Counted from the stretch's first letter, positions 1 through 14,576 are shown. The stretch: 64,000 nucleotides of DNA from Psoroptes ovis (GCA_002943765.1 PQWQ01000020.1:868001-932000), one strand, 5' to 3'. Numbers and translations: made by a program. The notes: generated by a model from the letters alone, not told the origin.

Positions 1-796
1 TCTATGATGATGCAATGTTTATTGAATTAGTTGAGAGTCTATTGATGACTGATCTTAATTATCGATTTTGTTTAGCCTAAGTTATGGTAAATTCAATAAC
101 TAATAACAGCCAATAAATGTTTAATGTGCACTTTCAGTTTAAAACTTGAGCTAGAACTTTGCCCTCTGGTCATATATTTCGAGATTGGTCATAAAATCGA
201 AAAAAAACGAAAATGATACGTTTTTTATGGTCAATATTTTTTTTTCATTCATATTCACTTGTCCTTGGACCTTGGCAGTTTCAGATGATTTTTCCATTAT
301 ACGTAGAGTGGTATATTTTTTTCACTCATTTTTTTCTCACAATTTTTAGTCATTCATCATAAATTTACTTTTTTTGTTGCTAAGTGATTTATTTTGATTA
401 AATAGAATCAAAGGTTTCAAGTGATATACGTAGTAGCCTTTAGCATTTTTATGCCTTTTCTGAGTGATATTGGCATGTATCTATGAGTCATTCATAAAAA
501 GTTTCAAATACACTAATTCTCTCGTACGCTGTGGTTCGATAGCCACAGGTTCAATTATTTAAATTTGAATATTGTAAGTTGATAGTTGATTAAAATTCTT
601 TTTCACTATTAATAACTCTCATAATGATATGCCATACAGGTTGTGTCATTATGTCACTAACAAGCTTATTGATTGATCGTATTAATATTTATATTAAAAT
701 CTTAATTTTAACCTTTAATTTTTGTAATTTTCTCATTATTTACCCCCGTAGATTTTCAAGATTTCATTTTCTTTGGCGTGAATTTTCTGGCAAATA
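1..796. other. Upstream noncoding region of the first gene
   Basis: No open frame, RNA gene or repeat family is visible here. It is the 5' flank of the gene whose ATG is at 797. A stop codon lies in frame shortly upstream of that ATG (779-781), so coding does not extend further 5' without splicing. A possible splice acceptor for a 5'-UTR exon (a pyrimidine-rich stretch ending in AAG) lies near 765. Confidence 0.5.
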
Positions 797-3700
797 ATGA
801 ATATTGAAAATTTAAAAGAAATCAAATTTATTGAGATTGGCTCAGTGGATTGTTCAATGAATAATGATGAATCGATGATGGAAAGCATAAATCGATCGCC
901 AGCAAAACCATCATTGACTACTTCTAGAATGGTGAATGTATCGACACCGATACGTCCTTTGCCAATGATGGCATCATCATTCAGTTTTGATAGCGGATAT
1001 GAATGGTCACCGATTTCGAATTTTTCATTTCAATTTGGTTGTTCCGAAGTATCGAATTTGAAAAATAATTTGGTAGAAGATGCTGCTGACCAAGATTATG
1101 AAGGTATCGATAATGAGCTGGTATCAATCGATCAAAGACATTTTACACCAATCGATTCTGATAAACGTATAATTGAATCATCGTCGAATTTAATGCAAAC
1201 AGAACCTGCATTTAATCTTGCCATGCAAAGACGTGAAAATCAATCAATGCAAATTAACAAAGAATTAAATAATAATGATTTGAATTTTCCAAATGCATAT
1301 AATGATGCTGCACAAATTGATGATTCAATTGAAGATGATGTATTTTTGGATGATGATGATGATGAAAATGCAGCAAAATTACAACATTGGATTACGGCCG
1401 AACAATTTAATAAACAACAATTCATAGGTCAATCTTCACACTCACAAATAATCGAAGCTACGAATGATGAACAAATGATTAATGGTAAACCAGATGAAAT
1501 TATGACAAGTCCAGTATCTGGTAGTAGTCGATGTTCAAGTGAACCAATCGATATACCAAACGGTGCAAATATTAGTCGTGTTCGTGAAGATTGTCTTGAA
1601 GATACCAACAATAATGATTCTATTGATGCCAATGAATCCAAGTTTGAACAAGAAATGATGTTCAGTGTTCCGGATGGTCGTCGTATGCCATATTATCATC
1701 CAATGGCTCCACGATTAGATCAATTAAATGATTCAGATGCTCATCGTCCTCTTAATCATCATCGATTTGGCTCGCATTTTCAAGTATCTTTATCAATGAT
1801 TCACCAAAATCGTAATGATCGAATCGATTGTAATTGTTCCACAATGTCCAAATATGTCAAAACATCTTTGGACCGTAAATCTCCGCTCAATTATTCTAAG
1901 GTCGATTCACAAGTTTATGAATCTTTGAATCAACGATCTTTATTGACAACACTGCCTGAAGCTGATAATGAAAATGTTGATGAACTCGAAAATGATGATG
2001 ATGCAGATGATGATACAGGTAGGTTGCAATTTTATAATTTATACAAAATTCGTTTTAGTAACGTTTTGACGAAATTTCGCGTGCAATTCTAAATTTTGTA
2101 TCGACCCTAGTGATAGTGTAACCTTGTTCACAATTCTTGAAAAATTATTTTTTTCTAAATATCGGTCGCTCGTTCATTCAATTATTTCTTTTTTTTTCGA
2201 TGGCCAAAATCTATTGTCCATCACGCTAAAGTCCTAGTTGACCACCTGTTAAAGGTCACTCAATCAGACACCTTTTCTCACGCTTTCATTGTACACTATT
2301 CATCTTAGTATCCACAAACCATTTTCTAGTAAAAAAAAGTAGCTACCAAAATTTGCATTTGAAAAAAAAATATCATTCAAATCAATTCAAACGAGTCCAA
2401 TTTTCCATGAATCTGATCAAGCTCCTAAATTTTCTCGATTAGATGCTCAAGATATATGAATATGAATATTAAATTGATAATCAAATACAATTTTTCCGTT
2501 CAAATTTTCTCCACAAAAAAATGATTTTAAAATGTCATTGATTTGATTTTGTTTGATTGAATGAATGATGATGATGGTTGTGTTCAGTTAAAATTTATGT
2601 TTTTCCAACTTTGTATTTTATTAGTGTGTTAAGGTCTTGAATGACCTTGGCGAAAAGCGAGAAAATATATATATATCTGGGCTTTGAAATTATTTTTTTT
2701 ATTTTTTTGAAAATCCATATTAAATTCGATGAAACAAAATAAAAAAAAAAGAAAAAAAATATGGGAGAACTGTTAAGGTAGGCAGCAGCAGCAATACACA
2801 ATAAACAAAAACATATGTGTGTGTGTGTATATGTTGAACAAACATGTCATAGGTCATTCAAAATATATACCGAAACTAGAAATAAGAAAAATAAAATAAA
2901 ATCCCGGGAATAAATTTTCTTATTTTTTTTTATTTTGATCATTTTTCAGCTACTACTAGTGACCATTACTGCTGAATGAATGAATATCATTGAAATCAAA
3001 TACACAGCAAATGTGCATTGCTTCACCATCACCACCACTCTCGAAGGGTGATTTGATTTTCGTGATTTTAGTGTTCAATATATTATATTATCAAATAAAT
3101 TTTGAATAATAGTAAAAAACCGGGATTCGAAAAAAAATATCTGCGACTTGAGATATAAACGGTATTAGTTATTAGCATCAAATGTATAATTTTTTTTTCT
3201 TAAAGGTTCAGTGCTTCAATTTGAAAATCAAATCCTGGGCGCTTAATTCAAATTGAATCAATTTTATAATTATCAATTTGATTGATTTTCATTGAAAATT
3301 GATCGATCTATCCAAATCGATATGATCGAAATCTCATTATGTCATAATTATACTCGCTTATATTAAATAATAGTTAATCACATTCAAAAAATGTTTTTGG
3401 CTGTGCGAAACTAAACTAACATTTTGAAAATGTGATGATCAAATGAAAATTTTGAATTTTCAGTGTAAAAAATGAATAATTATATCAATTACATATTTAT
3501 ACATGAAAAATTCCATGTTTCACACAATCAAATTCAATTCAAATGAAATGAAATTTAATATATTCATATTCATAGACATTTTCCAAATAGAGACTAAAAA
3601 TTAAAGTCTCATTTTACATTGAATATAATCAAATTATAATTATTTGTTTATTCTAAAACATCAATTATTTAATTTGGTTTTTCGGGGAGCCAAATTTTTT

Positions 3701-6700
3701 TTTTGTTTCAATGTCAAAAGTTATTTTTAGAATAATTTTTCTGGACCCAAAAAAAACCTCTAAAACAAATGTCCGACCACCACCGGCTACAGTAGGCAGC
3801 AAGAGATTTAATCAAATAAAAATAATGATTTCAAAGATGTCAATGAAATTACATTATTTTGATTTGAAATTTCAAAATTTTTAAATTTTCGTATGAAAAA
3901 AAATCTGTTTAAATCTGAAACATTTTTTGTTTTTATAAAGCTCAAATGTGTGTTTATATTTTGTGCGCAAAAACATTCACACATTGAATGATGTGCAAGT
4001 ATGATTATTAATGAGTGAAAACATTGTGTTTATTGCTTCATATATCTGTTGCATGGCTGTGTTTATGTGTGGTTATTGCTCTTTGAATTATTTATTCAAC
4101 ACAATTGTTGTTGTTTGTTGTCGTTGCTAAACATCTTTGAAAATGTAATCTCCGATGTGTTTACATGTGTTGTTTTTATTTTATTTGTATGCATTCAAAC
4201 AAAAATATAAATAGTAAATTAATTAATAAACAACGGTCAAATTTTTCGTTTTCATATGAAAATCTTGTGTGAAACAATTATCAATATTATTATATCTGTG
4301 AAAATATTAGGTTGTCCAGAAAGTCATGGTAGATTTTCATGAGTAACTCTATTCATTAAGCAGAATCAACTTTTCGGACAACCTAATATAATATGATTTT
4401 AATAATATATTCATCACATCAAATGTTAAATAATAGTTATCGATAGCATTGAATGACATCAATGTTTTTGTATCTTTCAATATTTAAATATTCATAGATT
4501 TTTTTTTGTTTATTATTGAAATGATGATGATGAAAATCAAATTATAATTTAATAATAGGTTTATTTTCAATTTTTTAAATATAAAAAAATAGTAAACATT
4601 CATCCATAGAAAATTCAATATGAATTTAAAAATTTCTCAAAAAAAAATTTTTTTATCAATAATTGTTTGTCCATGATTATTTTCGTATTGATTAATCGAA
4701 TATTTGCGTGTATTTTTTTTAGATCTCATCAGCTGTGCTAATAATAACAAAATAAATTTCAAAGGTGTTGAATTTTATGAAAAATTTTGCCATTTTATTT
4801 CCCATTACCATCTTTGATAAGTTCGAGTTAATAGATAGATTTATGCCTGTATTTTGAGAGGAATAAGTCACGATTTCACTAAATCCTGTCCACATAAAGT
4901 TGGCGATCATTCAAACACTATCATTATTTTATTTTTGAATAGAATCCAATTGTGATTCACACTCAAAAATCCTTGAGCAAACAATCATAAGAATATTCTT
5001 TTTAAAATAATAATTTTTTGTGAAAATTTCACATTATTTTTGTTGTGCATCGTGACCTTTTATGTTTAAATATTGATTGAAACATTTTTGATCATTGAAA
5101 GAATAAACATAAACAAAATTGTCCTTTGAATTGTTGATGATGATGATCCCGACTCGTGTCTTCCACGCGAGAACTCTACGATAGTGTTTATCTGTGACTT
5201 TAAGTCATTTATCATCATCGAATCGAATATTGAATCAATCAAATATTGATAAAATTGTTTATTTATTTATTTTTTTTGCCCATAAGGTTCATCAAATAAT
5301 CACCAACAATAATACATGTTTGTCCAATCATTACGAATGCAATTATTCGAATGGTTTTCTATCATTACTATTTTTCGTTATATGATTGCACTCTTATATT
5401 TATATTTACTATTTACTCATCATATAACAAGCAAAGAAAACTGAACTGAAAAAACGTCAATTTTATAACAGGTCATGTCATAAAGGTCATCAATTCTTAT
5501 GATTGGTGATGTATTTGAATAATTTTTCGTCTAATTTTGATCAAAGCAATATTTATTGTTTTACACTCAACACATTCACAATGCCTAGTTTTATATATAA
5601 TCAATAATTGTTTAAAAACACGCATCAATGTTGATATTGGATTATAACATAGTCATTATGCGATGTGATGCTTAATCGTCTCATCAAATTTTGAATAAAT
5701 TGTAATTATCGATTCGAAAATCTTAGATATAAAACATCTCATCACAGTTATATGGACAATGCGACACTGATTATCACTAATAATAATAAATTTTGAAAAA
5801 ATGATGATGATTTCATTGATTTGTTATGGTTATTTTCAGCTCGAAAATGTATTTGATGCTAAACGATTGGGCATATGACAAATCACGGTCAATAACCTAG
5901 TCAAAAGTTAATTTCACAATTTTCGGTGATATCTCAATTTTTCTCCTCATATTTCATATATTTTGGTGTTTGATTGTTAGTTTTGTTAGGCTCTTACATG
6001 CACACACTCTCAGCATAAGTGTGATCACTGTGATACACGTTCGAATTAAAATGTTTTAAAATGATGCGCAATTAATTCTACCAAAGTTTCAAAAAACGTC
6101 GTGGTGCTAAGGTTATAATTATTATTATAATTATTTATATTCACAATCATAATGGCGCTTTTATTGATTGATTAATTATATTTAAACTTTGATTTATCGA
6201 CGATTTGATTTGAGAAATGATTCAGAAAGCTATTGATGATTTTGTCTTCAGGGTTAAGATCTCATATATCCTTAAATATGATGCTTTAAGATTGTATCAC
6301 TATTTTTTATATCGAAATCAAATGAATTGAAGGCTTTCTCAAGCGAAATGCACCATGAAAGACAATCATTTGTTTGATTTTTTCAAGTATTCATCGGCCA
6401 AAATCTATGTATTTGAGAAATTACACTTTCATCATGATTAATTTGCATGACATCTCATTATATTCATATTGAATTTCTCTGTTTTCATAGTTGAACAAAA
6501 CGAAACGATAGCGAAAACGATAATTGTTTGACAATCTTTGGCAATCAGTCAGTTTGACCTTTAGTGTAGTATATTCTTTTCATTTTATCATGAGCAGGGA
6601 AAAAGCAATCATTTCTCAAATCATCATATGAATATCATCATAAAACATTCAAATATGAAAACTTGTCATAATTCAAGTTAAAAGTGGGTGTGTATCGATT

Positions 6701-9700
6701 GAAATCATTGTTTATCAAAAGTTGTTTTTTTATTATTTTAATTTTGGTCCTCGATATTCGAAATGTTAATGTGTTTGTATTGACCATTCTCAAAAAAAGA
6801 TTCAATCGACTTTTTTTTCAATTTTTTTCAAAAATATATTTTCAAATGTGATAAGCAACCAAAATTGATGATTGTGAATTACACAGGGGCAAAGGTCATC
6901 ATCATCGCATCATCGTTACATCATTATTTTATATTATTTATACCAATAATAAATTGCCAGTGGTGTTGTGTTCGGCTGTTGTATTCGTAATTTTCCTAAA
7001 TAAAAACACAATTGTTCAACCATTTATTTAAAATTGTATCTCTTGCCATTCTTATCATATGGTGATCACTATGGCCACCATCATTAACCTTCAACATCAT
7101 CAACGTTCGCGATAATCGAATTTTGATGATGATGATGATGGTTATCAAAAATGGTCGAATTGAACAACAAAAAAAAACACTTGTTTCCATTTTACCTTTT
7201 CATCGTCAAAGTTTAAATTGTACAATCATTTTTATATGAAATTAAAATGACAGGTCAAAAATCATTTGGCCGGTTCGGTTTCGGAATAAATTTACATTTG
7301 CAATCGAACATGATTTGTTCATATTTCTAAAAATGATTTGTTTTTTGCAATGACAGTCCAATAACTGCTTCTCTATTATTATTGGATTTGAATCGATTTA
7401 ACTTTTTTGTTAAAGATCGAGACCTTATGAATTGAGAATTTGAATTTGATTAATGATCCATTTTTTTTTTGAATGTAAATATAATCGATAAATATCAAAC
7501 GTCCTATGGCGCCCACATTTATAAAAGGTGGAGCCATGTAGTGTTCATACAATGAGAAAATGGCTTATATATGAATATGAATGAATGACCAATGTCCAGG
7601 CATTTTCCAGTTCATTCCATGTACAAATATTTAGCATTCCAATGCAAAAAATTGCTGAATGAAATGAATTCCTTTTCATTCATACTGAATTAAAGCATAG
7701 AAATAACGAAAAAATAGAGATTCAATAACGCCTTCGTCTATGTGAATATATTTAGATGTTTACACTCAAATAAAATGAAATAATTTCCATTTATGTGAAT
7801 GAATGAATAGAAAAAATAACGCCAACTCTGTCTGTCTTACTACTAATTTTGAAATGAATGGAATGTTTGGAATGCCTTCTTTTTTAGCCTTGGCTTTTGA
7901 AAAAATGGTTATGCTAAGTAGGTTTTCTCATTTCTAAGTGAACATCTTTGAATTTTTGTCCATATCTTCAATATGTTTATAGCTTCGATATATCTTTGGG
8001 CTGATAATTATCAGGATTTTGAGAATTTAATCTTATTCATAGACCTTCGTTAATAAAAATTTTATAGAATTTTAGCATAATTTTTTTTTTTTTTTTTTTT
8101 GATCAATTCAGATTTACAATTTCCCATGAGTCTTGCCGAGGATGAAGACGATAATCGATCATTGATGAATGGCATGGAATCGATCACAGAACAAAATGAA
8201 TCAAAATCAATGAATGAAACTCACTTTGCAGAAAATGCATCAATGGATATTGATCTTTTACCGCTGATGGATCGATGTATTAATTCTTGTAATAAATGTA
8301 TTGATTTTAACCGTACTCCAGTTATCAACGAACAGCCATTGCCAGATGTAGTTTTATTGCCAAAATCATCATTATTGAATCGTTTCGGTCATATTAAATC
8401 TCATAATCAACGCAATACATTACTTTCATGTCATGAAGTGCCTTATGTTGAAAATGATTTCGCGAAACATCTCAATACAACAAATGAACGCCGTACAATG
8501 TCAATTTCACTGCCAATCGATCCTGATTTAATATCGAATATTGGTCAAAATTTACGACAAATATCGAACGAATTTCAATCATTTCAGGTTTGTCGAATGA
8601 ATATAAAATACTTATTTATATGAAATTTTCAAAGACAAGATGATCAATTATATTTTCCAAGATATCATTCTACGAGAAATCCCCATTGAATTTATGCAAG
8701 ATCAGATTTTTGATAGTCATAGGCCATAATTTTCTGAAAATTTGACAATTTTTTTCCTTAGCCTTTGCCCATAAAGTGATCGAGATAAATTCAAATTAAT
8801 TCATGTCAGTAGATTTCTAACTAACCATAAAATTCTATTTTGAAATGATGTTTGCATGTTTGTTAAATGAAATTATCTCAGCTCACTAATTATCATCATC
8901 CATCATTTTATGATTTTCTTAGATTTATAAATATGTCAAATTTTACATATTCCATGATGTTATATCCGTACTTGAACTTGTTTATTCAATATTTTTCTCA
9001 TTTTTGAAACGAGTTTGCTGCAAATATGTTTACGCTCATTTGTTATAATTATTTTTTTCATTATCATTGATTTCATTCACCGTTTTGAATAGTTTTACAT
9101 GATTTCTGTCTGATTTTATTTCTGACCTTTTGTATATTATCATTTATTATTGAGATAAAAGCTCAGTTCATGTTTTGTTGATTTTACACGTGCCAATTGT
9201 TACATTGGCACATCGCTTTCTATTTCATTGGAAATTCCTTTATTTGTATTTTCAACTTGCATTCCCTTTAGATGTAAATGATGAAAATTTCACCGTTATT
9301 ATTTTTCAAAAAAATTTTCTCCAGGATTTTCTTTTTGGTAAAAATTGAGGTGAAGGACACATTCAAGCACACATACATTTATGACTTGAAAACAAATTGA
9401 GAAACTTTTATTCAAATATATTCATATAATCGATGTTTTGCAAAATTGTCATATTATCAACACAATCGTATGACCTCTCAGGGTCAAAATTGTTTGCCTG
9501 ATAGCAAAAAACATGAATATATCAAATGAAATTTTTCAATCTTTTGTCCTCTCTGTTTTCTCTGAGTCATTATAAGTAGTTGACAACTGTTTGTGTTGTC
9601 TCTCTGTGTGTTTGACCCTAAAAAACTGAAATAAATTCAAGTAAATCAACAAATAATGAATGTAGCCATATGTTCTCGTGTATATGAATTTTGAACTTTC

Positions 9701-12700
9701 TCTTTTTCTCCACGCTACTTATTCAAGCATCTCATATAATAAATATTTCAATACATAGTTGAGATCTTGTGTGGACCCTTTATAAGTATTATTGGCAAAT
9801 ACATTCAATTTTAAAATCCGTTACAAACGATTGATTTCAATTCAAAATTTAAAAATATATGAAAATATTCAAATGCGTGGGAATGTTTTGCGAACATTAT
9901 ATGTATTCAAATTTCATAGATTAGACTTCGATTAAACAGTGAAAAAGGTAAATTCATAATACTAAGTTATCAGCTGTGTTATATCAAAAAGAACTATGGG
10001 TAAGCGAGATTTGAAACGTACAAATATGAAAACTAGGCGAAATTTCAAAAATCTAATTATGAACTTTATGGTTTGCTTTTTGTTTGTTGATTGATTACAG
10101 CCTCAGATATAAAAATTGAATAAATTGGAGATAATTATTTTTTGCTTTGTTTCATTAGATCATGATTCCCTAATGCATAGACAACATCTATAAGGCATAC
10201 ACCTTTGCAATTAACTTTTTGTTTGTGAATTAAAGTGTATTCACAACAAAAATTGAAGTCACAGAAGCAGTTGTGTGGTTAATTCTCTTTAGATTTAGAT
10301 CTTATCAAACAAATACATTTCATCACGAATATAAAAAGTTACAAATGGTTAATGTTAAAATGTAATATGTTACTTTTAAATTACTATTACAAAAATAATC
10401 AAATCGAGATCTAATAATACATAATTTTAAAAATAATCATTTTTCAAAGATTATCTTCGATTCGATTATATGATATCTTCAATATCTTTTTTTCCACCAA
10501 ACATTCAGTCATAATATGATGACCCTTAGAGGTCAGTGTTTATAACACTTGATGATCATTATTATTATCATCACACATTATGTAAGAAAGCCATTGAATC
10601 ATTATTATCTTAATCATGTTATTATTTGATAATCATAATTATCACCAAACTCGATGCATTTTACACAAATATATTGGGGGTTTACCAAATGATCAAAATT
10701 CACTTCAATCTGATTTACTTTTAATACTTTGTCTGTGTGCATATTTAATATTTTATTCATAGTTATCTCTCTTATTATTATTCTCGATTCTTATTTAGTT
10801 AATTCAATGGATTTTCAATTGTCTTATAATGATTTTGTCTAACAAAAAAGGTCTAAGGTCATCCAAATAAGAACTGAAGCACATCTTTTAATAATTTATT
10901 ATTTCAAATCATTTGAAAATTTATATTTACTTTTTCTTAATTTTTTTCTTCTTTTATTTGAATAACAGTTATGCAGACTTAGTCTTATCTGATATTCTCC
11001 TTCTCCCTCTCTCTCTTATGATGACCAATAATCAATAAGAATAATTATTATTAGTTTTGTGAGGATATATCAAGTCAACAAATGCTGCATAAGCTTCTGG
11101 GTGAATGAATTAATAATAATATCTACCATATCAATGATGTTAAATTGATGATGATTTTTGTCCATCATCAATTCAAATCACTGATTTTATTTTTTTTATT
11201 TTTGCTTAACGCATCCATTTCGATGTTGCCCAGGCTATGATTATGGTTTGTGTTTTAGTATTTTTTAGTCCCGGGAATCACATTCAAATTTCAAATACAA
11301 AAAAAAAAAAAAAAACAAATCAAAAAAACATCACATGCATAAATTGAGAAAACAATTACAAGTCAAGTCAAGTTTAGTTCAAAGCTTTATTCATTTTTCA
11401 ATTGCCGTAATGCCAGTTAGCAGTTTTTTTTGTTGCAAGCAGGCTGCTTGAAATGAAAATTTAAGTGAAGCTTTTTGAGTGAGTGAAAATCACACTGAAA
11501 AACATTTGCATTTTGTAAAATGATAATCATCATCATTCAAATGATGATGATCTTTACTCCCTCTCATTTTTGCCAACATGTGTCATAAGAGTAATGATAT
11601 TCAATGCTCAATTCAATAATATTAGGCTGTCCGAAAAGTTCTAGCCGATTTTCATGAACAATTCTATTGAATAAGCGGAATGAACTTTTCGGCAGCCTAA
11701 TATAGAATGAAATGAATTGTATTATTTCTTCACATTTGACCTTTTTTTTGTTTGTCAACCTTTCGTTCAATGTGTCATTTTCTATTTTGTATCTTCGAAT
11801 GATTATTTTTAATTTCAATTTTTTGAAAAATTATTTGACAGTCAATTGTGAATGGTCATCGAAAACTCCTCATATACATTCATTGACCTTTTTATCGAAA
11901 AAAATTTACGCACACATTCATATCAGTTTTTTGGTCATTTGTTTATTTTTTATTTATTTTATATCAATAATCAATATAATAAGCATACGCGGATGTGTTT
12001 CTCGATCGAATTTTGAATGGTGATGATAATCTATTAATTCGGTTTCTTAGTTATTTTATGAAGAAAATGCGATTCGTTTTTCCAATGAACTTTGGCCGTT
12101 TATATTTTTGTTTTTCATCATTTTTTCAAGCAAAACATTGAATTGTGTCACCACCACCATCAACATGCCAACTGAAATTCGATATTCAATGTTTTTCCAT
12201 AATTGGACCACTTGTTATAAGGTTGACTACGATTTCTGGTTTTTTCTCCGCAGAATATTATTCATGGTGCACGTGGTGGTGGTGCATGGCTTGAAATTTA
12301 AATTTAAATCAAACACAAGTCTGGCACACTTTTCTTGTTTTTTTTTCTCGTTTATCGAATCTAAGGGCCATAGTTTCTCGGTTTAGTACAGACTTTGAAG
12401 ATTTTTCTTTACAAAATCCAGAATAGCTGCATGTGTCATTTGATATTAACATTTTTTTGCATAATTTAATAGTATAAAAATTTATTTTTCTCTAATTGTT
12501 TATAATTATCCAAATAGATTCAAAGATCAAATAATTTTTTTGTGCATATGATGACCCAAAATTATCAAATGGCAACAGATGGATCATTGAATAACAGCAA
12601 CATTAATCAGCAAGCACATCGAACACATTCAAAATTCAAAACAAATGATAATAATATTATATTTGAAATGATTTATAAAATTTTCAACTATTTCATCGAC

Positions 12701-12886
12701 AATAAATCAACAGATGAAATCGATTCAACAACAACTATGACAATTAGCGGTCACAGATCTTTATCAAGAAGATTTACGGTCAACAATTCCACATTCTATA
12801 CAGGATCTGCGCCATCCACAGAAGAATCATCGACAGACAAATCATCAGCATCAAAAAATCATAAAAATCAGGATGAAATTAATTGA
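797..12886 (+). CDS. Candidate BH3-only (BIM/BMF-like) apoptosis regulator, three exons
   Basis: The exons join in phase: 797-2018, 8112-8587 and 12518-12886, giving 688 aa. The end of exon 2 encodes IGQNLRQISNEFQSFQ (about residues 551-566), which aligns with the BIM BH3 helix (IAQELRRIGDEFNAYY). The four hydrophobic contacts and the E-F pair are kept; the usual Gly-Asp is replaced by Ser-Asn. After the splice junction a polar stretch leads to a short hydrophobic helix, IIFEMIYKIFNYFI (about 613-626), placed like the membrane-binding tail of BIM. The rest is acidic, Asn/Ser-rich and probably disordered, as in other BH3-only proteins. BH3-only proteins bind and neutralise Bcl-2-type guardians at mitochondria. 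The gene structure is well supported by phase; the family call is inferred from one motif plus the tail. It could instead be an unrelated disordered protein with a chance amphipathic helix. Confidence 0.55.
2019..8111 (+). other. Intron 1 of the BH3-like gene, with one MITE
   Basis: A 6.1 kb intron running from a CAG/GTAGGT-type donor to an acceptor after a long T run (about 8080-8100). It is AT-rich with scattered ATG-repeat and poly-T stretches. The only distinct insertion seen is the MITE at 4307-4386. The short open frames inside (for example 4719-4910 on minus and 5194-5385 on plus) have no protein-like composition and are treated as noise. Confidence 0.6.
4307..4386 (+). mobile_element. 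Mariner-type MITE copy 1
   Basis: This 80-bp element starts TTAGGTTGTCC and ends GGACAACCTAA, its reverse complement, and is flanked on both sides by TA, the Tc1/mariner target duplication. It is far too short to encode a transposase. Three relatives lie at 11622, 14937 and 15366. Confidence 0.8.
8588..12517 (+). other. Intron 2 of the BH3-like gene, with one MITE
   Basis: A 3.9 kb intron (donor GTTTGT after CAG, acceptor AATAG). It begins directly after the BH3-like helix. AT-rich, with no convincing coding signal. It contains the MITE at 11622-11700 and a 17-base A tract near 11300. Confidence 0.55.
11622..11700 (+). mobile_element. Mariner-type MITE copy 2
   Basis: A 79-bp element with inverted ends TTAGGCTGTCCGAAAAGTT and AACTTTTCGGCAGCCTAA, flanked by TA on both sides. 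Its middle matches copy 1 in the same orientation (GATTTTCATGA, then TCTATT, then ATAAGC). Confidence 0.8.
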
Positions 12887-14576
12887 CAAATGGTCGATTG
12901 GAAAATAATTTCTTTTATTTATATTTAACTACAAATATATTTGCAATTATATCACTATTCACAAAAATAATCAGAAATATCAGATTGGATAAACAATCAG
13001 ATCAATTCTCATGTGGCCTTATAATTTTTAATACAAAATATTTGGATTTTTAAATTACTAATTATTTTAATTTAAGCTTTTGGCTCAACAAACTTATATG
13101 ATTATAATAATCATTTTGAATATTAATACATTAAAAAAAGTGAAAATTTTCGACTCATCATGGTTAGGAAATGGCTTTAAAAATTTTCAGCAACAGTTTT
13201 GACATATTGTTTAGTTCACATAATTGAAAATATTCTACCTTACAAATATAATATATGGCAGTTTTTCTTAAAAAGATTTCATTAAGCAAATTTATATATT
13301 GTATGGATGGTGGCGAGATGTTTTTGCTCATCAATTAATTAATTACTTAATCATCGATCTCATCATTTTATATATTTGAATGCTTCTCAAAAAACAATAA
13401 TCTCATTTAAATATATTCACTATTTTAACTCATACATCTACTAATAAGTCTTTTAAAGATTTAATTTTCATATTTTTTTAAGATTGAAAATTAAGTAAAC
13501 TATTATTTCAACTATTTCAGCACACAGCATTTTCACAGCATTGATCTCACACACATTTTTACTCTAAAAAATAATTTACGTTTAAAAGCAAAAATGAGAA
13601 AATTTTTTCATGACTTAATCACTACTATGGGCTTTCTTCTACAATTTACATTAAGAAACACATGAAAAATTAAGAAAATGATTAATATGTTTACAATCAT
13701 ATTTGCTATTCTATCAACAAATTTATTTAATAAAAATTTAATTTTTTTTTTATATTTTGTGATTGTCTGATTTGGCGTTGCGATTCATGTTGTGAAAATA
13801 GATACGATTATTTCACAATCTTTTATTATTTGATTGCTTAAAAAGAATTTCAAATATTCAAAACATCTCAAGAATTTGAATTATTTCATGTGAAAATATT
13901 CGAAAAATTTCAAAAATGTCTGGTAATTGAAATGTGCACTTTTGCCATTGAATCTATGATTTTTTTATTGGTTGAAAAAAATAATGATCACATTTTGCAT
14001 CAAATAGAAATATTTCATGAATGAAAATAACAAATTACTTTGGTCATAATTAATACTAATAATAATAAATATATCCGTCAAAACGCTCATCATTATGGCC
14101 CTTAAATTTCCGCTAATTTAATGACTATTATTGTTTGGTATTATTATTGTTCGAGTCGCATGAATGATTTGAGTAATATCAGATTGTGAAAAATTTTTGT
14201 CAATAAACCACATATATATCTCATATGTAAAATGTTTTATTGTCATTCTATTTTTATAATTCATTGAAGTATGAGACAATGACAAATTTTCAAATATATC
14301 AAGCAATACAAACATTTTAGATCAAATTTATAGAAAAAAGTATGAATTTTTTATGAAAAATTTATCTTCCATTTTGATGGCTTCCAACTAGTATTCTTAA
14401 TATTGTTGAATTTAAAATATTAAATTCCTCTAATTCAAAAAAATAATGTTGAATATTTTGTTTATTCAAGCAAATCCAAAATTTTTGTGTCTATTACCAG
14501 GTGACCATTTTTTCAATGATTAAATGACTAAATTTGAATGTGAAATATAAATTTAAAGAAATGGCCAAACTGCAGT

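Noticed and set aside
11712..12023. 103-codon plus-strand frame next to MITE copy 2
   Set aside because: Phe/Ile/Ser-rich, no protein pattern, no usable splice phase.
12108..12386. 92-codon plus-strand frame inside intron 2 of the BH3-like gene
   Set aside because: Phe-rich composition typical of T-rich noise; not needed for the in-phase splice model.
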